33,146 nt of DNA from the NCBI GenBank assembly GCA_002862805.1, contig PKEA01000042.1, forward strand, positions 1 to 33,146, written 5' to 3'. Below the pieces are notes generated by a model, which worked only from the letters and a program-made list of their open reading frames with translations, made no database searches and was not told the origin of the DNA. This document shows, in pieces, positions 9,760 to 17,365 of the stretch. The stretch is from Flavobacteriaceae bacterium. Lineage in GTDB: Bacteria; Bacteroidota; Bacteroidia; Flavobacteriales; Flavobacteriaceae. The position numbers were made by a program, and so were the translations under genes. Within the stretch, counting starts at the first letter, position 1, and each line of letters begins with the position of its first letter.

Positions 9760-10782
9760 ATGAATAACAATAAAATTTACACTTTAGCCATTGAAAGTTC
9801 TTGCGATGATACATCTGCAGCGGTTTTATTAAACGATAAAGTGCTCTCAAATGTTGTCGCAGGTCAACCAATCCATGTACAATACGGAGGTGTAGTTCCA
9901 GAACTTGCTTCAAGAGCACATCAGCAAAATATTGTCCCAGTGGTTGATGTTGCTTTAAAAAAAGCAGGCATTACTAAAGAACAATTAAATTGTATTGCTT
10001 TTACTCAAGGTCCAGGATTAATGGGTTCGTTGCTTGTTGGTGGTTCTTTTGCAAAATCTATGAGCATGGCATTAGAAATTCCACTAATTGCAATTAACCA
10101 CATGAAAGCCCATATTTTAGCCCATTTTATTGACGAAGAAGGTTATGATAAACCAGAATTTCCATTTTTAGCATTAACCATAAGTGGCGGACATACTCAA
10201 ATTGTTCAAGTGAATAGTTTTTTTGATATGAAAATTATTGGAGAAACTACTGATGATGCTGTGGGTGAAGCTTTTGATAAAAGCGCAAAGATACTTGGAC
10301 TTCCTTATCCAGGAGGACCATTAATTGATAAATATGCAAATGAAGGAAATCCAAAAGCTTTTCCCTTTACTAAACCAAAAGTAGACGGTTTGAATTTTAG
10401 CTTTAGCGGATTAAAAACTCAAATTTTATATTTTGTTCAAAAACAAGTTAAAGAAAACTCAAATTTTATTGAAGAAAATAGAAATGATATTTGTGCCTCA
10501 ATTCAACATACGATTATCAATATATTAATGGATAAATTAACAAAAGCTGTTGAGGAAACGGGAATTAATAGAATTGCAATTGGCGGTGGAGTTTCAGCTA
10601 ATTCTGGTATAAGAAAAACATTGAAAGAAGCAGAAAATAAATACGGTTGGAAAACACATATTCCAAAATTTGAATACACAACTGACAACGCTGCAATGAT
10701 AGGAATTGTAGGCTATTATAATTATCTTGAACAAAATTTTAGCGAAGCAAATGTAGTTTCAAAAGCACGAATTGAATTTTAA
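9760..10782 (+). CDS. tsaD: tRNA N6-adenosine threonylcarbamoyltransferase
   Basis: The product transfers the threonylcarbamoyl group from threonylcarbamoyl-AMP to A37 of ANN-decoding tRNAs (t6A), with TsaB and TsaE. I choose the ATG at 9760 (340 residues) over an in-frame GTG at 9748, because the conserved start IYTLAIESSCDDTS then begins near residue 6 as usual. Metal-binding His114 and His118 are in NHMKAHILAHF and Asp309 in TTDNAAMIG; the ASKH ATP-binding segments SGGHTQ and GGVSANSG are intact. Length is normal. It is the first gene of a tight plus-strand run, with rsmE following after 5 bases, and is divergent from tamB. Confidence 0.97.
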   Translation: MNNNKIYTLAIESSCDDTSAAVLLNDKVLSNVVAGQPIHVQYGGVVPELASRAHQQNIVPVVDVALKKAGITKEQLNCIAFTQGPGLMGSLLVGGSFAKSMSMALEIPLIAINHMKAHILAHFIDEEGYDKPEFPFLALTISGGHTQIVQVNSFFDMKIIGETTDDAVGEAFDKSAKILGLPYPGGPLIDKYANEGNPKAFPFTKPKVDGLNFSFSGLKTQILYFVQKQVKENSNFIEENRNDICASIQHTIINILMDKLTKAVEETGINRIAIGGGVSANSGIRKTLKEAENKYGWKTHIPKFEYTTDNAAMIGIVGYYNYLEQNFSEANVVSKARIEF

Positions 10783-10787
10783 TTATT

Positions 10788-11495
10788 ATGCAACTATTTT
10801 ATAATTCTGAATTAAAACAAAACGATACTATTTTTACTTTCGATAAAGAAGAAAGTAGACATATTATTAAGGTTTTACGAAAAAAAGAAGGTGATAATAT
10901 TCATATTACCAATGGATTAGGATTTCTTTTTATATCTGAAATTACCATTGCTTCTGAAAGAAAATGTGAAGTTCAAATTAAAGAAACTCAGTTTTTTGAA
11001 CCCAATAATTACAATTTACATATTGCTGTTGCGCCAACAAAAAATAATGATAGAATTGAATGGTTTTTAGAAAAAGCTACCGAAATTGGCATCAACGAAA
11101 TTACACCTATTATTTGCGATCATTCTGAACGAAAAGTATATAAAAAAGATCGTGGTGAGAAAATTATTCAAGCCGCAATGAAACAATCTTTACATTTTTA
11201 TATTCCAATACTTAACGAACCTATTTCGTATTCAGAATTTATTAAAAAGGAGTTTTCTGCTCATAAATTCATAGCTCATTGCGAAGAAACAGAAAGAAAA
11301 TCATTTAAAAATGAAATTCAACCAAAACAAGATATTCTTATTTTAATTGGTCCGGAAGGCGATTTTTCAACAAAAGAAATTAACTTAGCTATTCAAAATA
11401 AGTACAAACCGGTAACTTTAGGAACTACAAGATTACGAACAGAAACCGCTGCTTTAGTAGCATGTCATACAACTGCTCTTATAAATGAAGAATAA
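10788..11495 (+). CDS. rsmE: 16S rRNA (uracil-1498-N3)-methyltransferase RsmE
   Basis: The 235-residue SPOUT methylase methylates N3 of U1498 in helix 44 of 16S rRNA. The N-terminal PUA-like RNA-binding part includes ESRHIIKVLR, and the C-terminal knot holds the S-adenosylmethionine site: LIGPEGDFS near residue 185 and LGTTRLRTETAAL near 213, both diagnostic of RsmE. Length is typical. It starts 5 bases after tsaD and its last 11 bases overlap the next gene, so coupling in one operon is very likely. Confidence 0.96.
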   Translation: MQLFYNSELKQNDTIFTFDKEESRHIIKVLRKKEGDNIHITNGLGFLFISEITIASERKCEVQIKETQFFEPNNYNLHIAVAPTKNNDRIEWFLEKATEIGINEITPIICDHSERKVYKKDRGEKIIQAAMKQSLHFYIPILNEPISYSEFIKKEFSAHKFIAHCEETERKSFKNEIQPKQDILILIGPEGDFSTKEINLAIQNKYKPVTLGTTRLRTETAALVACHTTALINEE

Positions 11496-12132
11496 ATTTT
11501 ATCTTTTTATAACTATACTTTTTGTACACACTTTTTTGTTTGCACAGGATATCGCTGTTGTAAAATATTCTGGCGGTGGAGATTGGTATGCAAATCCTAC
11601 TTCATTGCCTAATTTGATTCAGTTTTGCAATCAAAACATCAATACTAAAATTAGCCCTAAAATTGCTACTGTTGAAGTTGGAAACGCTGATATTTTTTCT
11701 TATCCATTTGTTCATATGACAGGCCACGGAAACGTTGTTTTTAGTCCAAATGATGTCCAAAACTTGAAAAATTACTTGAATTCTGGTGGTTTTTTGCATA
11801 TTGACGATAATTATGGAATGGATGAATACATTCGAAAAGAGATAAAAAAAGTCTTTCCAAACGAAGAATTAAAGGAAATTCCAATATCGCACGAAATTTT
11901 TCAAAAACCTTATAATTTTCCAAACGGATTACCAAAAATTCACGAACACGACAATCTACGTCCGCAAGCATTTGGAATTTTTGTAAATAATCGATTGGTT
12001 TTGCTTTATACTTTTCAATGCGATTTAGGCGACGGTTGGGAAGACACTGAAGTGCACAACGACCCTATTGAAATAAGAGAAAAAGCTCTAAAAATGGGCG
12101 CAAATATTATTAATTACGTATTTAATAATTAG
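11485..12132 (+). CDS. Secreted DUF4159 domain protein
   Basis: This 215-residue protein begins with a clear signal peptide (KNKFYLFITILFVHTFLFA, likely cut before QD). The rest is a single DUF4159 domain: VKYSGGGDWYANPTSLPNL at the mature start, then FVHMTGHGNV, LKNYLNSGGFLHIDDNYG and a late QCDLGDGWED segment. The fold is usually described as glutamine-amidotransferase-like, but no catalytic Cys triad is evident and the function of the family is not known. It probably acts in the periplasm. The start overlaps the end of rsmE by 11 bases, and the TrmH-like gene follows after 11 bases, so a periplasmic protein sits inside an RNA-modification operon. Confidence 0.9.
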   Translation: MKNKFYLFITILFVHTFLFAQDIAVVKYSGGGDWYANPTSLPNLIQFCNQNINTKISPKIATVEVGNADIFSYPFVHMTGHGNVVFSPNDVQNLKNYLNSGGFLHIDDNYGMDEYIRKEIKKVFPNEELKEIPISHEIFQKPYNFPNGLPKIHEHDNLRPQAFGIFVNNRLVLLYTFQCDLGDGWEDTEVHNDPIEIREKALKMGANIINYVFNN

Positions 12133-12143
12133 AAAATAAAAAA

Positions 12144-12650
12144 TTGGAACAATTAAATCATTATAACACCGATTTTAAAGAGCAAAAGTTTCCTATAACC
12201 GTTGTTTGTGATGAAGTTTATTTTCAACAAAATATAGGAAGCATTTTTAGAATTTGTGATGCTTTTGGAGTTGAAAGTATCATTTTTATTGGAGAACATT
12301 TTATACTTTCTGAAAGAAAAGTAAATAAAACTTCGCGAAATACACATAAAACAATTCCTTTTGAAATTATTAGAGAAAAAAACGAACTAATTCGTAAACT
12401 TCAAAATAAAGATTTTCAAATTATTGCATTAGAAATTACAGATTCAAGCACTCCAATTGATAAGATTGAAATTACAAACAAACCTATTATTTTAATTATA
12501 GGAAGTGAAATATATGGTGTTTCAAAAGAGTTATTAGCACTAGCGAACATAACTACTCATATTCCTATGTTTGGGAAAAACAGCAGTATGAATGTTGCCA
12601 ATTCATTGTCAATTTCACTTTACGAGATTGTAAAACAGCTTTCATTATAA
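12144..12650 (+). CDS. TrmH-like SPOUT RNA 2'-O-methyltransferase
   Basis: This 168-residue, single-domain SPOUT methylase has all three TrmH motifs: NIGSIFRICDAFG (residues 30-42, with the conserved Asn and Arg), ILIIGSEIYGVSKELL (about 114-129), and IPMFGKNSSMNVANSLSISLYE (about 137-158, with the SMNVANS signature). Such proteins methylate the 2'-OH of a nucleotide in tRNA or rRNA. The small size without an extra RNA-binding domain recalls TrmL, but the target cannot be assigned from sequence. The start is a TTG 11 bases after the DUF4159 stop; no ATG lies in frame nearby and the sequence aligns from this point with the expected N-terminal KFPITVVCD segment. Confidence 0.9.
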   Translation: MEQLNHYNTDFKEQKFPITVVCDEVYFQQNIGSIFRICDAFGVESIIFIGEHFILSERKVNKTSRNTHKTIPFEIIREKNELIRKLQNKDFQIIALEITDSSTPIDKIEITNKPIILIIGSEIYGVSKELLALANITTHIPMFGKNSSMNVANSLSISLYEIVKQLSL

Positions 12651-12670
12651 TATTTTACTTATTTTTGAAA

Positions 12671-13759
12671 ATGAATTCAAACGAACTAACTAAGGGGCTT
12701 TTAAAAACTATTGCAATAATATTCGTAATATTATTAACTTGTTTTTTAATTTATAAGATTTCAGCCGTTTTAATTTATGTTATTATTTCAATTGTTTTTA
12801 CCCTAATTGCAAATCCAATAGTCCTATTTCTAAAAAACAAATTAAAGTTTAAAAACACACTCGCAGTTATCACCACATTATTTTTATTTTTAGCATTAAT
12901 TACTGGTTTTTTCTTAATGTTTGTTCCGTTAATTATTGATCAAGGAGAGAACTTATCATTATTGAATATTAATTCTTTAGAAAAAAACTATGAAGATGTA
13001 ATTAACAACTTAACTTTATATTTAGCTAATTATAATATAGACGTTCTAAAAGTTATAGAATCTACAAACATTACATCATCTTTAAATTTTAAGTTAATTC
13101 CCGAGTTCTTCAACAGCTTTATTAATACACTTGGAAATGTTGGTATGGGAGTTGCATCTGTCTTTTTTATTTCTTTTTTCTTATTGAAAGATAGAGCTCG
13201 TTTTTTTGATACTTTTAAAACTATTCTTCCAAAAAATCAAAAAAATCAAGTTCTAACTTCCATAGATAAAATTACACATTTATTATCAAGATATTTTATT
13301 GGTTTATTACTTCAATTATTAATCATTTTTATTCTAAACGGACTTGTTTTTATCATTTTTGGAGTTTCAAATGCTTTTACAATCGCACTTTTATGTGCCA
13401 TTTTAAATATCATTCCCTATGTAGGTCCATTAATTGGTATGTTTGCTGCAGCAATTTTAATTCTTATTAGCGGTATAAGTGGTGATTTTATTAATGATGC
13501 TATACCTACTACAATATATGTTCTTATAGGTATGTTTGTTGTTCAATTAATAGATAATAACATTAATCAACCAATAATTTTTTCTAAAAGTACAAAATCA
13601 CATCCTCTAGAAATATTTTTAGTAATCATAATCTCTGGAGTATTATTTGGGATTGTAGGAATGATTTTAGCAATACCTACTTATACTGTCTTAAAAGTTA
13701 TAGGAAAGAGTTTTTTTCCTGAAAATCTTATTATCAAGATATTAACGAAAAACATATAA
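12671..13759 (+). CDS. AI-2E family transporter (PerM-like membrane protein)
   Basis: This integral inner-membrane protein of about 362 residues follows the AI-2E/PerM (formerly UPF0118) pattern: two or three N-terminal membrane segments (residues 10-90), a soluble region of about 65 residues, then five or so more segments (150-345). The family mark is LCAILNIIPYVGPLIGM and, near the end, DNNINQPIIFSKSTKSHPLEIFLVI (given as adjoining short motifs). Some members export autoinducer-2 and others act as sodium/proton antiporters, so substrate is unknown here. I prefer ATG at 12671 over the TTG at 12665. It lies 20 bases after the SPOUT gene and 1 base before the next gene. Confidence 0.9.
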   Translation: MNSNELTKGLLKTIAIIFVILLTCFLIYKISAVLIYVIISIVFTLIANPIVLFLKNKLKFKNTLAVITTLFLFLALITGFFLMFVPLIIDQGENLSLLNINSLEKNYEDVINNLTLYLANYNIDVLKVIESTNITSSLNFKLIPEFFNSFINTLGNVGMGVASVFFISFFLLKDRARFFDTFKTILPKNQKNQVLTSIDKITHLLSRYFIGLLLQLLIIFILNGLVFIIFGVSNAFTIALLCAILNIIPYVGPLIGMFAAAILILISGISGDFINDAIPTTIYVLIGMFVVQLIDNNINQPIIFSKSTKSHPLEIFLVIIISGVLFGIVGMILAIPTYTVLKVIGKSFFPENLIIKILTKNI

Positions 13760-13760
13760 A

Positions 13761-14939
13761 TTGAATTTTAAACAATTACTTTCATCCAAAATTCAAGAAT
13801 TTATCAATTCCAATTTAGATACTGACGTTACACGACTAGCGTTATCTAAAAATCCGTTTCCAGAAATTGAATACACTTCAATAATTAACCAAATTAAAGC
13901 AAAACAAAAGTCAAAAGAAAAGCTTCCTCTTTGGTATACCACATCAAATATTATCTTTCCTTCGAATATCTCGGTCGAACAAACTTCATCTGAAGTAACA
14001 GCTAAATACAAATTAGAAATTGTTTCTGGAGATACATTAATAGATTTAAGTGGCGGATTTGGTATAGATGATTATTATTTTTCTAAGAAAATAAAATCGG
14101 TAACACATTGTGAAATTAATTCAGAATTATCTAAAATAGTTGCTTATAATTTTAATGTACTTAATGCTATCAATATTAAATGTATTAATCAAAATAGCAC
14201 CGATTATTTAAAAGAAAGTAATGACTTTTTTGATTGGATTTATATAGATCCGTCAAGAAGAAATGAAAAAAAAGGAAAAGTATTTATGTTTGAAGATTGT
14301 GAACCAAATGTTCCTGATTTACTGACTTTATATTTTTCAAAATCAAACAATATTCTTATAAAAACTGCACCACTACTCGATTTACAAGCTGGTATTGAAG
14401 AGCTGAAACACGTAAAAAAAATACATATAGTTGCAGTGCAAAATGAAGTAAAAGAATTACTCTGGGAAATAACAAAAGGTTATGAAGGTATAGTAAAAAT
14501 AGTTTCTGTGAATATTGAAAAAGATAAACAAACTTTTGTAGAAACAATTCATCAAAAAGAATATAATGTTGAATTTTCTTTACCTTTAAAATATGTTTAC
14601 GAACCTAATGCTTCTATACTAAAATCGGGTTCGTTTGATGCTATTTCTCAAATTTATGATTGTCAAAAATTACACAAAAACTCACATCTATATACTTCAA
14701 ATACTTTAATTGAGTTTCCCGGAAGAAGATTTATAATTGAAAACATCATTACTTTACAAAAGAGTGAAGTAAAAGAACATCTTATTGGAAAAAAAATGAA
14801 TATTTCAACCAGAAATTTTCCTATTAAAGTAGAAGAATTAAAAAAGAAATACAAAATAAAAGATGGTGGTACGACTTTTGCATTTTTCACCACAAATATT
14901 GAAAACAAAAAAATAGCTTTAATTTGCAAAAAAATTTAA
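13761..14939 (+). CDS. THUMP-like class I SAM-dependent methyltransferase
   Basis: The 392-residue product has a central Rossmann methyltransferase domain: motif I is LIDLSGGFGIDDYYF (about residues 93-107), the acidic motif II is HCEINSEL, and motif IV is WIYIDPSRRNEKKGK (about 160-174). A C-terminal part of about 90 residues (ending TTFAFFTTNIENKKIALIC) fits the THUMP-like domain that accompanies this family in Bacteroidota. The target is unknown, although the DPSRR motif and domain layout suggest RNA. It starts at TTG one base after the previous stop; no better start exists near the conserved N-terminus. The next gene begins 2 bases after its stop. Confidence 0.85.
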   Translation: MNFKQLLSSKIQEFINSNLDTDVTRLALSKNPFPEIEYTSIINQIKAKQKSKEKLPLWYTTSNIIFPSNISVEQTSSEVTAKYKLEIVSGDTLIDLSGGFGIDDYYFSKKIKSVTHCEINSELSKIVAYNFNVLNAINIKCINQNSTDYLKESNDFFDWIYIDPSRRNEKKGKVFMFEDCEPNVPDLLTLYFSKSNNILIKTAPLLDLQAGIEELKHVKKIHIVAVQNEVKELLWEITKGYEGIVKIVSVNIEKDKQTFVETIHQKEYNVEFSLPLKYVYEPNASILKSGSFDAISQIYDCQKLHKNSHLYTSNTLIEFPGRRFIIENIITLQKSEVKEHLIGKKMNISTRNFPIKVEELKKKYKIKDGGTTFAFFTTNIENKKIALICKKI

Positions 14940-14941
14940 AT

Positions 14942-15508
14942 ATGAAATACTTATTATTTATACTATTAGCAGGAACATTTTCATTTGCACAAAATAAAAA
15001 CTGCAAATATGATTTTGAAGAAAAAACCGACTCAACTCTTGTAAAAGTTTTACCAGAAAAATTAATTTATGAAAGAGTTTATGGAAACTCTAAAGAAATG
15101 ATTCATTTTGTTTTAATAAATAATAATGGAGTACCTACATTAAACTTACAATTCATACAAACAAGTAAAGATTTCATTCCTGCAAATTGTTTAGATAAAA
15201 CGTCAAGAATTGTTTTTCAACTAACAAATGGAAAAATTGTAACCTTAGTAAGCAATACTGATGAAGTTTGTAATACGCTTATTTACAATGAAAAAGAAAA
15301 AACCAATATTAGAATACTTGATGGGTATTTTTTATTTGTAAATAGTAATTATGATGATTTAAAAAAATATCCAATTAATTTAATGCGCATTCAATTTACA
15401 AATGGTGCAAAAGATTTTGTTATTCAAAAAGAAATTAAATCGGAATTATTAAATCAAACTTTCTTTCCAGAAAATATATTTATAGACTTTTTAAATTGTG
15501 TAGAATAA
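14942..15508 (+). CDS. Secreted protein of unknown function with four cysteines
   Basis: I do not recognise this family. From the ATG at 14942 the product is 188 residues; a TTG at 14924 in frame would add six residues and overlap the previous gene. It begins with a signal peptide (KYLLFILLAGTFSFA, likely cut before QN). The mature part has no membrane segment and four Cys, in NKNCKYDF, PANCLDK, DEVCNTL and LNCVE, spaced so that two disulfides are possible. The pattern IHFVLINNNGVPTLNLQF suggests a beta-sandwich, but I assign no function. It is the last gene of the tsaD run and is followed by a strong bidirectional terminator. Confidence 0.75.
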   Translation: MKYLLFILLAGTFSFAQNKNCKYDFEEKTDSTLVKVLPEKLIYERVYGNSKEMIHFVLINNNGVPTLNLQFIQTSKDFIPANCLDKTSRIVFQLTNGKIVTLVSNTDEVCNTLIYNEKEKTNIRILDGYFLFVNSNYDDLKKYPINLMRIQFTNGAKDFVIQKEIKSELLNQTFFPENIFIDFLNCVE

Positions 15509-15557
15509 AGAACTATTAAAAAAAGTTACATGTCCAAACAACAAAACTAAATAAAAC

Positions 15558-15588
15558 AAAAAAGCCTTGCAAATGCAAGGCTTTTTTT
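15558..15588. terminator. Bidirectional terminator between the tsaD operon and the tRNA genes
   Basis: The stem GCCTTGC (15564-15570) pairs with GCAAGGC (15575-15581) around AAAT; A's precede it and seven T's follow. It lies 2 bases from the 3' end of tRNA-Arg and can end both the plus-strand operon and the minus-strand tRNA transcript. Confidence 0.92.
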
Positions 15589-15589
15589 G

Positions 15590-15663
15590 TGATCGCGCCA
15601 GGATTCGAACCTGGGACCTACTCATTAGAAGTGAGTTGCTCTATCCAGCTGAGCTACGCAACC
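15590..15663 (-). tRNA. tRNA-Arg (anticodon TCT)
   Basis: The 74-base cloverleaf is complete. The acceptor GGTTGCG pairs with CGCGATC through two G-U pairs, with discriminator A. The anticodon arm is ACTCA-CTTCTAA-TGAGT, giving anticodon TCT (reads AGA, a main Arg codon in AT-rich genomes). The T arm is CCAGG-TTCGAAT-CCTGG. CCA is not encoded. Confidence 0.97.
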
Positions 15664-15677
15664 ATTAATCATTTTTG

Positions 15678-15752
15678 TCGGGGTGGCAGGATTCGAACCT
15701 GCGACCTCCTGCTCCCAAAGCAGGCGCGATGACCGGGCTACGCTACACCCCG
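15678..15752 (-). tRNA. tRNA-Pro (anticodon TGG)
   Basis: The 75-base tRNA has acceptor CGGGGTG paired with CACCCCG and discriminator A. The anticodon arm is CCTGC-TTTGGGA-GCAGG (anticodon TGG), and the T arm GCAGG-TTCGAAT-CCTGC. It lies 14 bases upstream of tRNA-Arg in the transcribed direction. CCA is not encoded. Confidence 0.97.
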
Positions 15753-15762
15753 AGAATAAAAG

Positions 15763-15846
15763 CGGAGAGACAGGGACTCGAACCCTGGCGACGGTTGCCC
15801 GTCGACAGATTAGCAATCTGCTCCATTACCACTCTGGCACCTCTCC
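15763..15846 (-). tRNA. tRNA-Ser (anticodon GCT)
   Basis: This is an 84-base class II tRNA with a long variable arm (CGACGGGCAACCGTCG region). Acceptor GGAGAGG pairs with TCTCTCC, with discriminator G as usual for Ser. The anticodon loop TTGCTAA gives GCT (AGC/AGT codons). It is first in the tRNA transcript, 10 bases before tRNA-Pro. Confidence 0.97.
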
Positions 15847-15891
15847 TATCTCAATCTCTTGCATTAAAGAACTTATCCTTTTTTGCGATTG

Positions 15892-15922
15892 CAAATGTAC
15901 ACTTTCACTTCATATATCACAA
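15892..15922 (-). promoter_or_regulatory. Promoter of the Ser-Pro-Arg tRNA cluster
   Basis: On the minus strand a TTG (15922-15920) is followed after exactly 20 bases by TACATTTG (15899-15892), a full match to the Bacteroidota housekeeping promoter TTG-N19/20-TAnnTTTG. Transcription would start near 15885, about 40 bases before tRNA-Ser. Confidence 0.8.
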
Positions 15923-16120
15923 CATTTTTTACTTTTTTTTTAATAATAAAATCAAAAAAACATTGAAACAGTTCTAATTCAATAACATACATTTTAAAAA
16001 AAATCAATAAAAATTCACTTAAACAATCACTTTTTGCAAAAAAACTTTAATCAATGAAAAAATTATAGGATTAAAAATAAAAATAGTAAATTCGCATAAC
16101 ATTTAAAATTAAAAGAAAAC

Positions 16121-17299
16121 ATGAGTAAGAAAGTTGTAATTGTATCTGCTGTTAGAACTCCAATAGGAAGTTTCATGGGTGCTTTATCTACTGTTCCAGC
16201 AACTAAACTTGGTGCAGCAGCAATAAAAGGTGCTTTAAATAGAATTAATTTAGACCCAAATAAAGTTGATGAAGTTTTAATGGGTAATGTTGTTCAGGCA
16301 GGAAACGGACAAGCTCCGGCAAGACAAGCAGCGATTTACGCAGGATTACCAAATACAGTACCTTGTACAACAATTAACAAAGTTTGTGCTAGCGGTATGA
16401 AAGCTGTAATGCAAGGAGCACAAGCTATTATGAGTGGAGATGCAGAAGTTATTGTAGCTGGTGGAATGGAAAACATGAGTCTTATTCCTCACTATGTACA
16501 TATGAGAAATGGAGTAAAGTTTGGACCAACTTCTCTTGTTGATGGAATGCAAAAAGACGGATTAGTTGACGCATATGATAACAATGCAATGGGAGTTGCA
16601 GCTGATTTATGCGCTTCTGAACATAAAATTTCTAGAGAAGACCAAGACAACTTTGCTATTCAATCTTATAAAAGATCTGCTAATGCTTGGGATGCTGGAA
16701 AGTTTGACTCAGAAATTGTACCTGTTGAAGTACCTCAAAGACGTGGAGATGCAATTATTGTATCTAGAGATGAAGAATATACTAATGTTAAATTAGATAA
16801 GATACCTGCACTTAATGCTGTTTTTACAAAAGAAGGAACAGTAACTGCTGCTAATGCTTCAACAATTAATGATGGTGCAGCAGCATTAGTATTAATGAGC
16901 GAAGAAAAAGCAAATGAGTTAGGTTTAAAACCTTTAGCATATATAAAATCATATGCAGATGCTGCACATGAACCTGTTTGGTTTACTACCGCACCTTCAA
17001 AAGCATTACCAATTGCATTAAAAAAAGCTAATTTATCTATTTCAGATGTTGACTTTTTTGAATTTAATGAAGCATTCTCTGTAGTAGGTTTAGCTAATGC
17101 TAAAATTTTAGGATTAGATAATGATAAAATTAACGTAAACGGTGGAGCTGTTTCTTTAGGTCACCCTCTTGGGTGCTCTGGAGCAAGAATTATTGTAACT
17201 TTAATTAATGTTTTAGAACAAAATAATGCCAAAATTGGAGCTGCTGCTATTTGTAATGGTGGTGGTGGTGCTTCAGCAATTGTAATTGAAAAAGCATAA
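16121..17299 (+). CDS. Acetyl-CoA C-acetyltransferase (thiolase)
   Basis: The 392-residue product joins or cleaves acyl-CoA with acetyl-CoA and fits the acetoacetyl-CoA thiolase subgroup by length. The acyl-accepting Cys89 is in INKVCASGMKAV, catalytic His348 in SLGHPLGCSGAR and the second Cys378 in AICNGGGGAS; FNEAFSVV is also intact. It may serve fatty-acid degradation or acetoacetyl-CoA/branched-chain metabolism; no other beta-oxidation genes are nearby. It follows a 274-base AT-rich gap with a weak TAAATTCG box at 16087-16094 lacking a well-placed TTG. A long AT-rich hairpin follows the stop. Confidence 0.95.
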   Translation: MSKKVVIVSAVRTPIGSFMGALSTVPATKLGAAAIKGALNRINLDPNKVDEVLMGNVVQAGNGQAPARQAAIYAGLPNTVPCTTINKVCASGMKAVMQGAQAIMSGDAEVIVAGGMENMSLIPHYVHMRNGVKFGPTSLVDGMQKDGLVDAYDNNAMGVAADLCASEHKISREDQDNFAIQSYKRSANAWDAGKFDSEIVPVEVPQRRGDAIIVSRDEEYTNVKLDKIPALNAVFTKEGTVTAANASTINDGAAALVLMSEEKANELGLKPLAYIKSYADAAHEPVWFTTAPSKALPIALKKANLSISDVDFFEFNEAFSVVGLANAKILGLDNDKINVNGGAVSLGHPLGCSGARIIVTLINVLEQNNAKIGAAAICNGGGGASAIVIEKA

Positions 17300-17306
17300 T
17301 ATTATA

Positions 17307-17344
17307 AATTATGAGTTGTAAAACTTATTTTACAACTCATAATT
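17307..17344 (+). repeat. AT-rich 17-bp perfect hairpin after the thiolase gene
   Basis: Bases 17307-17323 pair perfectly with 17328-17344 around the loop CTTA; core half-site ATTATGAGTTGTAAAA. A further partial copy of one arm (AACTCATAACTATT) follows at 17348-17361, just before the next ATG. It has only four G/C pairs and no GC-rich stem, so it differs from the other terminators in the window. It may act as a weak terminator or mRNA-processing site, or be a dispersed intergenic repeat. Confidence 0.7.
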
Positions 17345-17365
17345 ATTAACTCATAACTATTTTTA

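Noticed and set aside
15625..15977. Overlapping open frames with protein-like text (WQDSNLRPPAPKAG, AGFEPATSC, ERQGLEPW) across the tRNA genes
   Set aside because: These are translations of the conserved tRNA T-arm and anticodon-arm sequence, a well-known source of false protein entries; the three cloverleafs account for the DNA.
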